Of a stretch of 64,000 bases of DNA, positions 41,541 to 53,470 are shown in pieces. Numbering within the stretch: the stretch's first letter is position 1; every line of letters starts with the position of its first letter. Origin of the DNA: Brachycybe producta (taxonomy: Eukaryota > Arthropoda > Diplopoda > Playtdesmida > Andrognathidae); assembly GCA_036925085.1 (NCBI GenBank), contig JAUPFP010000005.1, forward strand, positions 9,554,498 to 9,618,497, given 5' to 3'. The notes beneath the pieces were generated by a model. It did not search any database and had not been told where the DNA came from. It saw nothing but the letters and a program-made list of their open reading frames with translations. The position numbers were made by a program, and so were the translations under genes.

Positions 41541-44500
41541 GAATGCCTAAAACAAAATCTAGATGATCCAATCTTTATTATAGATTGGACGTGTTTGAAA
41601 GCACTCAGCCACATATTGCTTTAACATTCCATGAATTATATGTAAATGTATTACGAAATTCGTGATTTTTCACGTAATTAATTTTTAATTTTTAATATTT
41701 GTACACTAAATTGATTTCTCATTTTGGTGGTAAAATAATACATATTATATGAAGAGGGTTGTTTCAGTGGGATTGTAATTTCTTCTTGTTCGAACGGTTT
41801 CTTCGAGGAAAGGTATTATTTGGTCTTTTTGGGTGTAAATATTTAACTGCATGGCTATTTTGGATTTATTAAACATGAAATTAACATGCCAAAAATCTAT
41901 ATTTATAGAGGTGTAACCTTGGTGCACACTGCACAAAATTTACAAGCTGTATTCGAATTAACTGACATTTTGTCTTGAAATATCATGCTTTTTCTTAATT
42001 TTTTTTTAATCAAATGAGTAACAAATGTCACGTCTTTAATGTATTGAAAGGAGTTCTCCTTGAGTTAAAAGTGTGCACAAATCCAGGGTTATGTTATTTT
42101 TATTTTTGCCCACACATACACACATACATAAATACATTTTGGTATAACGGGACTGATAGACATGTTTCATTAGAAAAAGTGGTTTTTATGGTGTGGTCAA
42201 ACCCAACCCAACCCAACCCATTGATTGCTCTCTTGAACCTTGGTTCTTGTCAGGTTTCCATAATAATAACATTAATTAAAGGAGATATAGTATATATTTT
42301 TTATTTCATAAGTTTCACGAGTTTTTTGTTATTTTTCTCTATATAATATTGCCTATAGCTACTATCTCATAAAATTGAAATTATAAATAATATTAAGCGT
42401 TTCGTTATTTTGAATTGAGTATGGAATTTGGGTTATAATTACACCTTTTTTTTAAACTTAAAAAAAAGTCGTTTTCCTTTTTGACTTTGGAAAACTAAAC
42501 ATGGGTGGAATTGTAACTTTTCTTTCCGTTTTTCTTAATCAAGGATTTTTTGTAGGATCATTTTTATTGTTATCTTTATCATAGCAACAAAATGAAACTA
42601 AATATTCAGTTAAAAACAGGGGGAAACAACGGCCCGAGAAAAATTATTTTCCTTTCAATAAGAATCGCACATGCTAAAAAAATTAGCAGAAGTTACAAAT
42701 AGAACTACAAAACCAAACTATATCTATGGTTCTTTTCACAGTGTGGCACTTCTGTTAACTACCTTACAAAGTGAAATTCAGTGGGAGTTTATTATGAGTG
42801 TGTGATTCTTTCCTAAGAAACTCCAAAAAATGTTTAGAACTCTTCTCCCTTTAATTGTGAATGCATTTCTTTAATCAAAATTACATTTGTTTTTTTTTTT
42901 AAATTTTTTATCTAAAGTGAAAATATCAATTTCTTTAGCTATTTTTCACAAACATTTTACTCGCTATTCTCGCTAACCATTTTTGTTAAAGTCGGAAACC
43001 AGCAAAATTATTTTTTTCCTTCTAAAATAATTTTTCTAGTTGTTGTTCTTTTTTTTCAAACTAAAAATGTGTCATTTTACTATTTTTGTTTTGTTTGGAT
43101 TTCAATTGCTTGTGCGATTTTTAAACTTTTATCGAGTTTAATCATAGAATCGTCTTTCTAACGGAAAAAACCCGTTTCTCAAACTAAACGGGCTCATTGA
43201 AAGAAATGCCCGATTGCCCGAAACACAAAAGACCACCCAAGGTTAAAAATGTTGACACATTTCAAATATTTTTTAGGTCTTTTTTTTAATAAATTAGACC
43301 GTATTTTCTGATCAAAATTGAGAATTTCCGGTTGATAGATTTCATTTTTAATTAAGAAATAATTTAACCTAAAAAAAAATATTTTTCTTGAACTTTAATT
43401 TTAATACAATACATAATTTTATTTTTGCAATCATTGTCAAGGTATGAATGACAACCAGCATATTATGTCCTTTTGATATTAGTGTCATTCATTTTTTTGT
43501 TTGTTTATAGAGAGAATTCACGTAGCAGTGAATTGCTTCAAAGGTTTACTGCAAGAAAAAAAAACCTGATTAATACTAATTATGGTCAGTTTTTTACACT
43601 GTAAAACTTCATAGCAATGTACTGCTATGTGAAATGTTTACCAGGATTTTATATTTTCATACTCTATGGGGTGTTTGTGTCATGCGTATAATGATGAATA
43701 TGGATATTATTTTTTAAAGGGTGGTTTCCAAGTAAAAGACTCAAGGAATTAAATTCTGTTTTTGTGTGACATTGGGTCAAGGGAATATATGCCAGTTATA
43801 ATATGTGCCTATTTATTGTTATTTACAAGGGGAAAAATATATTTGTGACATTTTGGGTGTTGGCCACTTATTTCATTTTTATTATTTTTTTTAAAAAAAT
43901 CTAAAAAGCAAATTTGTGTTTGCTTTTTTGTTGTTGTAAAACTGAATCAATTTAAGGCGGGGAAAAATGGCAATTTTTGTTTTAGTAGTAATTCTGTAGT
44001 TCTTTTATATTAATTTCTCCTCCCTATTTCTCAAATTGTATTTTTATATGTAAAACTATAATATAACCTTTTGAAACATTAAGTAAATATAGGCTAATTA
44101 ACTGTTATGTTTTTGTTTATATTATTAATAATTTGCTTTTACTCTTGTCTCTGATATATAAAGCACTTTCATGATGATCTTATGAATGATTCTATGTTTC
44201 TTAAGATAAGAAAGAAAATGTTCTGGATTGTTGATTAAGTGGATTACAGATGAGAACATTATGTTTTTCTTTTTCTGTTGTTCTTTTCTAATTCTCATTA
44301 TTGTTATTTTTTTGCATTTCTTTATTTTTAATTATATACTTTTATATATTCAACAATGGCATTTTTTTGGTAAGTTGGTTATCCACTTGGTGGCGTTCTA
44401 GTTTCCATGAATATCTCTCTTTGAATTGCTTAGTTAACATAATATGTAAATTGTTATTTTTTTTTTCTGTCAGTATTTTGACTTCTATATTGCTTTTACA

Positions 44501-44635
44501 TGTTTTATTTTTAAGGTGATTATCCATCTCACAAGTTTCTTAATTTACTGTAGTTTACTGTTTTACTGAAATGATCATATACGTTAACTCACATTAAAAT
44601 ATATAACTAATAAAATAATTTCAGATAGAGAAAGT

Positions 44636-44771
44636 ATTTAGGGTTATATTTTTAATGAAAGTTTAGTCAAAGGTATTGCTAAACTCAAACTTTAAATTTA
44701 AAGTTTTATGTGAGAGTTAATGAGTTTAGCACTACCTTTGACTAAGCAGTCATTAATAATATGACCCTTAG
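44636..44771. repeat. foldback element 1 of a cluster of three
   Basis: The left arm contains TTTAGTCAAAGGTATTGCTA and AACTCA; the right arm contains TGAGTTTAGCACTACCTTTG. Arms are about 45-50 bp and imperfect, with a short AT-rich loop containing the palindrome ACTTTAAATTTAAAGT. Confidence 0.65.
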
Positions 44772-44785
44772 TATGATTTATTATT

Positions 44786-45092
44786 AGTGTTCGGATTTTT
44801 ATGCAATATTAAGTAAATGTTTCCCAATTTGTGATCCAAGTGCCAATTTGTCAAGTATTCATAATCATCATTAGAGTAAAAATGCTTTTTCTGATCATAA
44901 AGGCTGGTTAGAGGCTTATATCTCTGGTTACTTATCAGTTGTCAACTAGAGTTCTAACCTCTACCCAGTGTTTTTTTATTGAAATAAACAGAATTGTTGG
45001 TTGATCTAAATTAAGAATTGTTATTTTACAGTTAGCACTTAGGCCACAGATTGAGAAACATTTGCTTGATATTGCATAAAAATCCGAACCCT
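44786..45092. repeat. foldback element 2 (MITE-like), arms of about 57 bp
   Basis: The left arm reads TAGTGTTCGGATTTTTATGC onward. The right arm (about 45035-45092) ends GCATAAAAATCCGAACCCTA, its inverse complement with few changes. The TTCGG-type tips and overall size resemble non-autonomous hAT-like elements, but no clean target duplication was seen. Confidence 0.6.
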
Positions 45093-45107
45093 AGTCATTA
45101 TTAATCG

Positions 45108-45265
45108 AGGGACTTAAGCCCAATATTCAAATACAATGAAAACCTAGCACTTGAACATTAAGAACAGAGTTAAAACATAGAAAAACCCTGTTTACTTTAC
45201 CCAAAATTGTTCAAGTTGAGGTAAAAGTTCCGAATAACCATTTTGAATTTGGGCCTTAACTTTCA
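45108..45265. repeat. foldback element 3, weak arms
   Basis: GACTTAAGCCCAATATTCAA on the left and TTGAATTTGGGCCTTAAC on the right are imperfect inverse complements. An isolated TTTGGGCCTTAA arm also occurs near 34074. Confidence 0.45.
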
Positions 45266-46587
45266 AATGCAGTTGTTAGTTAACTAACTTCCAGGCGGAC
45301 TGTCCAGTGGACCATCACCACCAGCACTACGACCACAAACTCCCAAATTATGCATAAATGTTGTATGAATTTCATATGAAATTGTTATTGGATTTGTGGT
45401 ATTAAGCAATTTGAGTAACATCTGTTTAAAAAAAACTCAATAATGAGTTTTATTACACTTGTTATCAATTTGTATTGTATTTTTATATATATTATAAGCA
45501 TACAATTTTTTTTTTTTTGCATTAATATTTGTTTTGTGTGCCTTATATGTTGTTGTTGTTATGCATTTTTTTCTCTAGATTATATAGGTAAGCTTCCAAA
45601 TATATATTTTTCAGATAAAGGTCAGCATTTTTTAAAAATAAAAATCAAATAAATCTCTGTATGAAAAAAATTCAATTATAATAAAATAGCAGACCAAAAC
45701 AAACCAGATATTCGATTAAAGTTTTTAACAAAGTTGGAGGAGACTGGCACAACCTTTAGTGAGAATATTAAATGATGTAATGATGTTAAATTTGTGACAT
45801 TTTAGGTGAACTACTTTTGTTAAATTTAAAATTTAAAACTTATTAACGGTGTGTCTGTGTTAAATGAATTTCATTTTTTTTTAAAAACGAGTTTCTGTTT
45901 TAAGGCGTCCAACTTTTTACTGTTAAATATTGACGTCACAATGGTCAATGACGTTTTTTTTTTATAATTATTTCTCAGGAAAACGTCCTTGGATTTTTTT
46001 TTTTACTTTGATCTATTAGTAATCAAGTCGGTTATAAACAGCTGTTAATTAATAATGTATGTAACATCACAGTTCGTGATTTTCTTTTACAACCTTTGAA
46101 TTATTCAGTTTTTTAAATGATTTATATTTTCTATTTAGAAGAGAAAAAAAAGAACGATTTAGCCATTTCCGGAAAAAAAATTGTTAATTAATAATGCACA
46201 TATTTTTAAATTTTAACAGCCAGTGCAATGGTCAGTTAGACGCCAATAGCTACATTTATGTTTTAATTAGGATAAAACTGATAAGCTTGAATGATTTTAA
46301 TGTGAGTCTAATTACTGTTTACATAAAAATGTAAGTTGTATTTCGTGTGTGTTTTTGAGAAAGTAATTTATAATTATATGTCAGTTTGTTAACTTGTTAA
46401 GTTAAAAATTTAACACCAGAAATTGGACCAAAAAAAACAATGCTAACTTTTAAGTGTTATTATTAATGTTGGTGATGTTTTAATTTTTAGAAAAAATTGC
46501 TAAGAATCTACAGCGAAAACCGTTTAACACAAAAACAGAATAGGTGGTTTCATAGTGTAAACAAATTTCGAAGTCTGATTAGGTCCT

Positions 46588-46745
46588 GTGCAAACAGACC
46601 ACTTTTTAACAACTTTTCGACTGCAAAATGAAGTCGGGTTGGTGCCAAAACCGACCACCTTGAGTCTTGCCATAGAAAATACATTGCAACCACAGCCCCA
46701 ACCACCTTCGACTTCATTTTGCAGTTGAAAAGTGGTCTGTGTACT
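46588..46745. repeat. foldback family B copy
   Basis: The left arm contains TTTTCGACTGCAAAATGAAG and the right arm CTTCATTTTGCAGTTGAAAA. Outer arms GACCAC and GTGGTCTGTGT also pair. It is GC-richer than its surroundings. Confidence 0.65.
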
Positions 46746-46769
46746 CTAACCTCGAATTCTTTCTTTCTG

Positions 46770-46960
46770 ATGAAGAGAAACTTGAATGTGTTTTAAAAAC
46801 TAGAACGGTAGGCTGGCAGCTCACCCAATTAATGTTGGTATTTTTCAAAATAAGCTTTTTATATGAGTTTGAATATTGCCCAACTTTTTAGTTTAATAAT
46901 TTTATTTTGCTCCTAAAAAAACAGACTAATCGGAGTTCGAAAATCAACTGTAATATAATA
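46770..46960. repeat. foldback family A, partial copy
   Basis: The left arm GTTTTAAAAACTAGAACGGT and a terminal block near AGACTAATCGGAGTTCGAAA are present. The middle part of the right arm is missing. Confidence 0.5.
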
Positions 46961-47659
46961 CTAGTTGTAACTTCAAATTGTAAGAAACCAAAAAAATTTT
47001 CATTTGAGTGTTGAGAGTTTTCAAAAACTTTAAAGAATGTTTAAAGTTTAAAAAACTACTTTAAAAAATGTTACTATTCAGTGTTGATTTTTGAAATCTC
47101 AAGAATTTAATGACCGAAATCAAAAGAAAAAATTGTACAAAAAAAATTGCCTTTAAAGTTCTTTTCAACAAGTTTTTTTTTGACAATTAACTATAGGTCA
47201 AATAAGACGTCACAATGTCTTTGAATTTAAAGTCTACTTTTTCTAAACATAAAAAAGATAGAAAGTCACAAAACTATAGATACATTTCTCAGGTGATAGA
47301 CTTGTTCACACTAAAATAAAAAAAAGGTTTAAAACCTGTAGAAAGATAAGTAACAAATGAGATGAGAGAAGAACTCTTTTCATTTAATACATTGATAATT
47401 AATTTATATTCCTGTCCATTTTCTGTGTTTTACTAATACATGTATATGACACAAATGTTTTTGTTGTTGAATGCAAATGATTCACTCCACAAAAACTTAT
47501 TTTTTTTTGCGTAATTTTTACAATTTGAAAGTGTAACATTACGATTGATTACAACGCTAAAAAAAGTGGAATTCTTATTCCGTTCCATGTGTTAAATTTT
47601 AAATGACTCGTAAAAAAATAGAAGGAAACACACAAACATAATTTATGCATTTGTTTCCT

Positions 47660-47740
47660 CTAAAGTGGTAAATCAGTCATTTTATACAATTTCTAGTAAA
47701 TGTGCAAAATTACTCATTACGTTGCAAATGCATTTACGTG
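47660..47740 (+). repeat. dispersed repeat fragment
   Basis: AAAGTGGTAAATCAGTCATT followed by ATACAATTTCTAG matches the fragments at 5795 and 41430. Confidence 0.35.
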
Positions 47741-49214
47741 TATGCATGCAATTAATATAATTTTAGGTAATGTCAAACCTTGATATAGGTATGTTGTTTT
47801 AGGCATTCTGAACATCATCATTGTTTTAATTATTTTTCAAAATAATTACAACAGTGAAAAACTAATTAATTACAATTGCAATTACTAAATTTTGACATAA
47901 CATCATTTTGACAATAATTAGGAATATTTAAATAAAGTTGCGAGTTGTTGCAAAATAAAAATAATTTGAAAATTAATTGATTGCATTTTACATTTAAAAA
48001 GGTAATTAATTATAATTACAAATTATGAAGTTTTCAAAGTTAAGTGTGGCGAGTTACTAATTACTTTCAAAAGTAATTTCATTACAGTAATTCAGTACTT
48101 TTGGTAAATTACTTCTCAACACTGCTGAACAATACCTAAAATGCGGTGGTGATTTACAACTGAAATGATTGTTTGGCATTTTGTCTGATAATTTTACAGA
48201 ATGACTTATTTTTCGCTTTGACGGTATCACATAATACATATAGTTCTTTACACACATTGCATGCAAGTCAATAGGTTAAAGAAGAAAAGAACTAAGTCTA
48301 GTTCTTTTTCTTATAAATACTGTATATATAGACCTACATGTATTATAAAGAAGGAACCAAAGTGTGCTAACAAGTGGGTCAAACTCAAGTAATGGACGCC
48401 CCATTTGCTATTTTTTTATTATTATTATTAGACTTTCAGTCAAACAGTCGTCATGCTTCATTTGATTTCACCAATTTCAGTAAAAAAAAAGAACCCCAAT
48501 CATTCCGATTGAGTTAAGAACGTGAGGATAAACTTTAAAGGAAACCAAAAGCAACAGGTAAAAAAATTTAAATTTTGGTTCCTGTTTACAGATTTATATG
48601 CATAATTGTTTTTAAAGACGTAATCAAAGTAATTTTTTTAGGTGCAAAGCACGATTTTGATGTAATTTAGCGTTTTTTCGAAGCAACTTTTAAAATAAAT
48701 TTCAAAGTTTGTTTTAAAATTATAAAAGTAAAAGAAGTTCTTATAAATTGATGGTATTGAGGACATTAGGACAATATTTTTGGAAATGGTAATACGGTAT
48801 TCCAAATAGTTTATTATAATTTCTAAAAAAAAATTTTTTTTTGAATATTTAATAAATTTGCCTTCTTTAAATAGTCCAATATTAAATGGCATAATTTCAT
48901 TTTTTTAATAAGGCCTTATTATTTATACATAGCAGTATTACAATTTGTTTATCATAGTAGTATGTTAATTCATTTTCTAGTAAATTTGCTTACAGTATAG
49001 GCCTATATATAAACTATTTAAAAAAAACTAGGCCTGATTTAAATTTATTAATGTTCATTAGCCATCACCGTTTTTTTTTTTTTAAAACTATTTTCACGTT
49101 TGACGTTTGACGTTTGTCATAAAGTTATTCTCAAAGATGGCATCATAAAAATTGAAAAGTTATTCTTAATACATGCATTAACTCTTGTAGTTTTAAATGA
49201 ACTTTGAACTTTTG

Positions 49215-49235
49215 CCCCCCCCCCCCCCACCCCCA
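49215..49235 (+). repeat. poly-C run
   Basis: Fourteen C residues followed by ACCCCC, striking in this AT-rich setting. Confidence 0.8.
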
Positions 49236-49311
49236 ACTTCAAATGTTCTAAAGTATTTATGACAATGTTTTTTTTTAAGTTTAACATTATTTAAGCTTAA
49301 GTTAGTCTTAC

Positions 49312-49612
49312 CTAGTAACACCTGATAGTTCAAACGCATTTAAATAATAAATGTGTTCTACAGAGCCCCGTGAAGGGCAAACAAACAATATGTCGTCGAA
49401 TTCAATTTATTCAGTTAATAATCTGAAAATATTGAGTTAATACTTAAATATAATATATAAACTATTGACAAAATATTAATTTAGTATTTCAATTTAAAAT
49501 ATTAATAATAAAGTCAATTTTTATTTGGTTCCTGTCCTTAACTGGATTCTGTATAATTCACCTAAAACATTTAATTTGAATTCATTTAACTCATGTATAT
49601 ACAAGGTATTAT
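49312..49612 (+). repeat. dispersed repeat of about 300 bp, copy 2
   Basis: Collinear with 20460-20768, with small indels. The shared TTCTACAGAGCCCCGTGAAG block anchors the match. Confidence 0.65.
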
Positions 49613-50642
49613 ACATCGTTTTAGAATATTGTCAATTTGTCAATGCACAATTTTCATTAGGTGAAAATAACAGATGAAAATAAATTTCGATCTGGTCAAT
49701 CTTTAAAGAATGTCATATTAAAAAAATAACCTAATAAGAATTTATTTTGACCTAATGGAAACAGGGCCTAAAGTTGCAATTATTTCTAAAAAGGTAAATA
49801 AATTCCACACTTAAATTGTGTCTTAAAATTGTGATATGATCTTTTAAGATTATGCTGATCCACATTTGTTTTTATTTGATGTAACTTTTGTGTGATGTTT
49901 GTAATTGTTCTTTAGCACCCTTTGTCAACGTCCTGTGTGAGTGTTTTGGTATTGTTGTTACGTGTTTAGTTCATTGGCAAAGTAACTTTTTGCGGTTTTT
50001 TTTCTTATACATACACTGAAAAGATCTTTTGTTCTAAATAGAATTTGCCTCATAAAACTTGTCTGATGCTCCTCACATTATTATATATATATATATATTT
50101 TTTTTTACAAAATTTTTCTCATTCAGTAGGAAGATTGAGGGGAACAAAACAAGGCCACATCAGGCAGCCTCTTTGGTGGTTTTAGTTTATACTCATCTTC
50201 ATGTAAGTTCGTATAAACAATTTATAATCGGCCGGATTAGAGCTAGTTAAGTTACCTGAGAGCACAAGTGGAACCCCATTTTTTTTTAAAAAAAACTTAA
50301 TAGTCAATGATCTCCAAGTGGCGACCTATAATCTGAATATATGAGTATGTTTTAAGACTTTTAAAGAGAAAACTTGTAAAGAGAGGGAGAGAGAGAGAGA
50401 GAAAAAAAATTGGCATTTAGTTTAAACTCCTGAGGTGAGTTTGACGTGTTTGGCTATTAAGGACGTCCAAGAAAAAAAAAGCCAAACATATTTGGATTAT
50501 AGAGGCCACAGTAACAACAAGTTGTGAAGTCGATGTTGTGTAGTGGTCAAACTTTCATTTTACACAAAAAAAAGTGATAGTGGCTTTTTTTTTCTCCTTC
50601 ATTTATCAAAAAAAAAGTGGACTTCGATAAATACTTTCAATC

Positions 50643-53470
50643 ATGAAGTGGTTGACAACTTTTATGTCATCAGTGCTGTTAATTTATAGTATAACATTGC
50701 AATTTGGAATTAATTATGTGTCATCACAGCAACAATTTATTGTTCAGCAACAGCCAACATTAGGGCAACAAAATGTTCAGCAACAGAGAATTGGAGGGCA
50801 ACAGCCAACATTAGGGCAACAAAATGTTCAGCAACAGAGAATTGGAGGGCAACAAATTGTACAAACATTGCAACAACAACCACAAGTGGTATTAAATGGT
50901 GGAGGTGATGGAAAAAATTTACCACCGCCACCTCCGGGATTTGCCTTAGTTGCAACGTTTGCAGGTCCGTTTCTCGTGCCAACTTCTAACGAACAACGTC
51001 CGCCACTGTCTCAACCATCAAGTGCAGCTGTTCGTCCATCGAACTTGCAACAGCAGCAGCAGCAGCAGCAACAGCAACAGCAACAACAACAACAACAACC
51101 GTTAACGTCAGCCTCTTTTCTAACACCTTCGTCACCAGTTGCTCTCAACGACCGACGACCTTCACATCAACAAGGAGTCTTCCAAACTGCATCATCTTCT
51201 AACAGAAACAACTTTGCTTTTGGCTCGGGTTCAAATAATGAACGTCCTCCTGTACTGGAACTTTTCAATCCTTTCCTTTCTACCACACAGCCACTTTTTC
51301 CCTTCCATCAACAGCAGCAATCTCAACAAACACCGCAAAGACAACCTTTTGTAAGTGGTAGCCATCCACGATTTCATACAAATGAACATTTGGCAGCCGT
51401 TTTTCAGACACCACCTTCATCTCAACCCGAATTTAATCCTTCAGGATTTCATCAACATTTTAGACCTGCAAATTTTCAACTACGTCCACCTTCTACAGTA
51501 GAACAACAACACCACCACCACCACCAACAACAACAGCCTTTTGAACTTCAACGTCCATCTCTTGTACCCATGGCCGGAATATCTCGCCCTAATGGTCAAC
51601 ATGCTCAAAATGATGGTAGGCAACATTTTAATATTGAAGATGCAGCACTTCAACTTAATCCTAATTTTATGAGTAATCAAGGCAGTACATCAGCTGAAAC
51701 GCCGAATTCAGTTCCACCAAATTTGTCATTTTCATCTCCATCGAATTTCGAATTAGAACTGTCTACAAGCCATCAAGAACCGCCAAGAACCTCGCATGAA
51801 ACTCTTCAGCCTCAATTTTTTAATGGCTTTAGTGGACAAAACACTTTTGATCAACAGGAACAACAAGTTCCAATTGGAGATCAATCAAGTTCGGAACAAC
51901 CTGAGGCATTCCCCGAGCATTTTTTGCTTCACAGTGAAACACCTCAACATTTGAGCTCTGAAGGACTTTCTTTCCAAGAGCCACAATCAAATTTCCCATC
52001 ATCGCCTGAATTTGAACAATTACCAGTTACCCTTTTCAGACAAGGTGTTCAACCTGGTGTTAGTGGACCTCAACAAAGTAGCAGTGAAAGTTCGCTTCCT
52101 CAACCTGAAGACATTATCAGCTTTGGTGGTGAAGAAGTGACAACGTCGCAAGATCAACTTCCATTTAGACCGCAACAACAACATATCAATCCAAATTTCT
52201 TTCACGAAACTACGGCAACGTTAAGCAGTCCGCCACTTCAAAGCATAAGCAGTGAAGTCGATTTTAATGAACCGCCCACAATCCATAACACTCAACGTCC
52301 TCCTGTGCATCACACTTTTTCATCTAGTAGTAGGCCTAACATACACCTAACTGAGAATAATCCACGTCTAACAAGTAGCACACCACCAACAACATTCTCA
52401 GAAGTACAACAAAGACCTCAAGGGTCAACACCTGCAAGGCTTCCTTTTCGTACAGAACCGTTGACACCTTTACGACCAAGACCAACGGAACTGCCACCAT
52501 CAGTCTTTCGACCAAGGCCAACCGAACTGCCACCACCAGTCTTTCGACCAAGGCCAACCGAACTGCCACCACCAGTCTTTCGACCAAGGCCAACCGAACC
52601 GCCACCACCAGTCTTTCGACCAAGGCCAACCGAACCGCCACCACCAGTCTTTCGACCAAGGCCAACCGAACCATCAACACCCTTACGACCAAGGCCAATC
52701 GAACCGTCAACGCCCTTACGACCACAACCAACCGAGCCCCCAACAATCCCACGACCACATCCAACTGAACCTTCAACACCTTTACGACAACGGCCAACGG
52801 AACCGTCGACTCCTTTGCGACTACAGCCTACAGAACTGTCGACATCCTTGCGACTACAACCAACTGAACTATCGACATCTTTGCGACTACAACCAACTGA
52901 ACTATCGACATCCTTGCGACTACAACCAACTGAACTATCAACATCCTTGCGACTACAACCAACCAAACTGTCAACACCTTTACCACCACAATCAACAGAA
53001 TCCTCGACACCTTCACGACCACTTCTAACTTTTTCAACAGCATCTGGATCTAGATTTTCTCACACTGTGGACACCTCATTGGAAGATGAACACAAACATT
53101 TAGAACTTTTGCAATCACCAGGATTTGTGGCCATCTTAAGCGGAATTCAACGTCCTCCTGCTGAAACGGTGGCACGCATTCCACCAGGTGAAGATCAGTT
53201 GCAAAAACCACATTCTACAACAACTCCTATTGCTATCACAACAACTACTGAAACCACTACAACGTCCAAAAAGAAACCCAAGAGAACCAGAGTAAGGGTA
53301 TTACGTCCTGCGTCTTCTCGTCGTTCTTCACGACCCACTAGAAGACCCAGTCCCACCATTCCAACGGAACCCTCGTTGCAAGAATTACCAAGCAGTGACA
53401 TTCATGAATTTCCACCATCACCTCAATTAAGTTCTACTCTTCCAAGTCGATTCATTGCTGATAAAATCAA
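50643..53470 (+). CDS. gene 2 exon 1 (signal peptide, Gln/Pro-rich region)
   Basis: One exon of 2828 bases covers what gene 1 splits over two exons. Near the start a 17-residue unit (QQPTLGQQNVQQQRIGG) occurs twice. It has a polyQ run at 51048-51098, His-rich and Phe/Gln-rich patches, then the Pro/Thr repeat, and a Thr-rich stretch before a basic KKKPKRTRVRVLRP segment. It ends at GTAAGT leaving two bases. Confidence 0.9.

Larger units (their letters stand above)
41208..50642. other. intergenic region between the two deacetylase genes
   Basis: AT-rich DNA of 9.4 kb with no convincing exon on either strand. It holds a dispersed repeat at 41430, a cluster of three foldbacks at 44638-45265, foldback B at 46590, foldback A at 46770, a poly-C run at 49215 and a dispersed repeat at 49312. 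It must contain the 3' end of gene 1 and the promoter of gene 2, but no confident polyadenylation signal or core promoter was identified. Confidence 0.6.

Noticed and set aside
42195-42225. AACCC-type repeat near 42200 as a second telomere-like block
   Set aside because: It has only about four units and is better called a simple repeat.
52336-52966. Two overlapping long open frames on the minus strand
   Set aside because: They are antisense readings of the Pro/Thr coding repeat of gene 2. Their repeated GRK and VVVR patterns simply mirror it.
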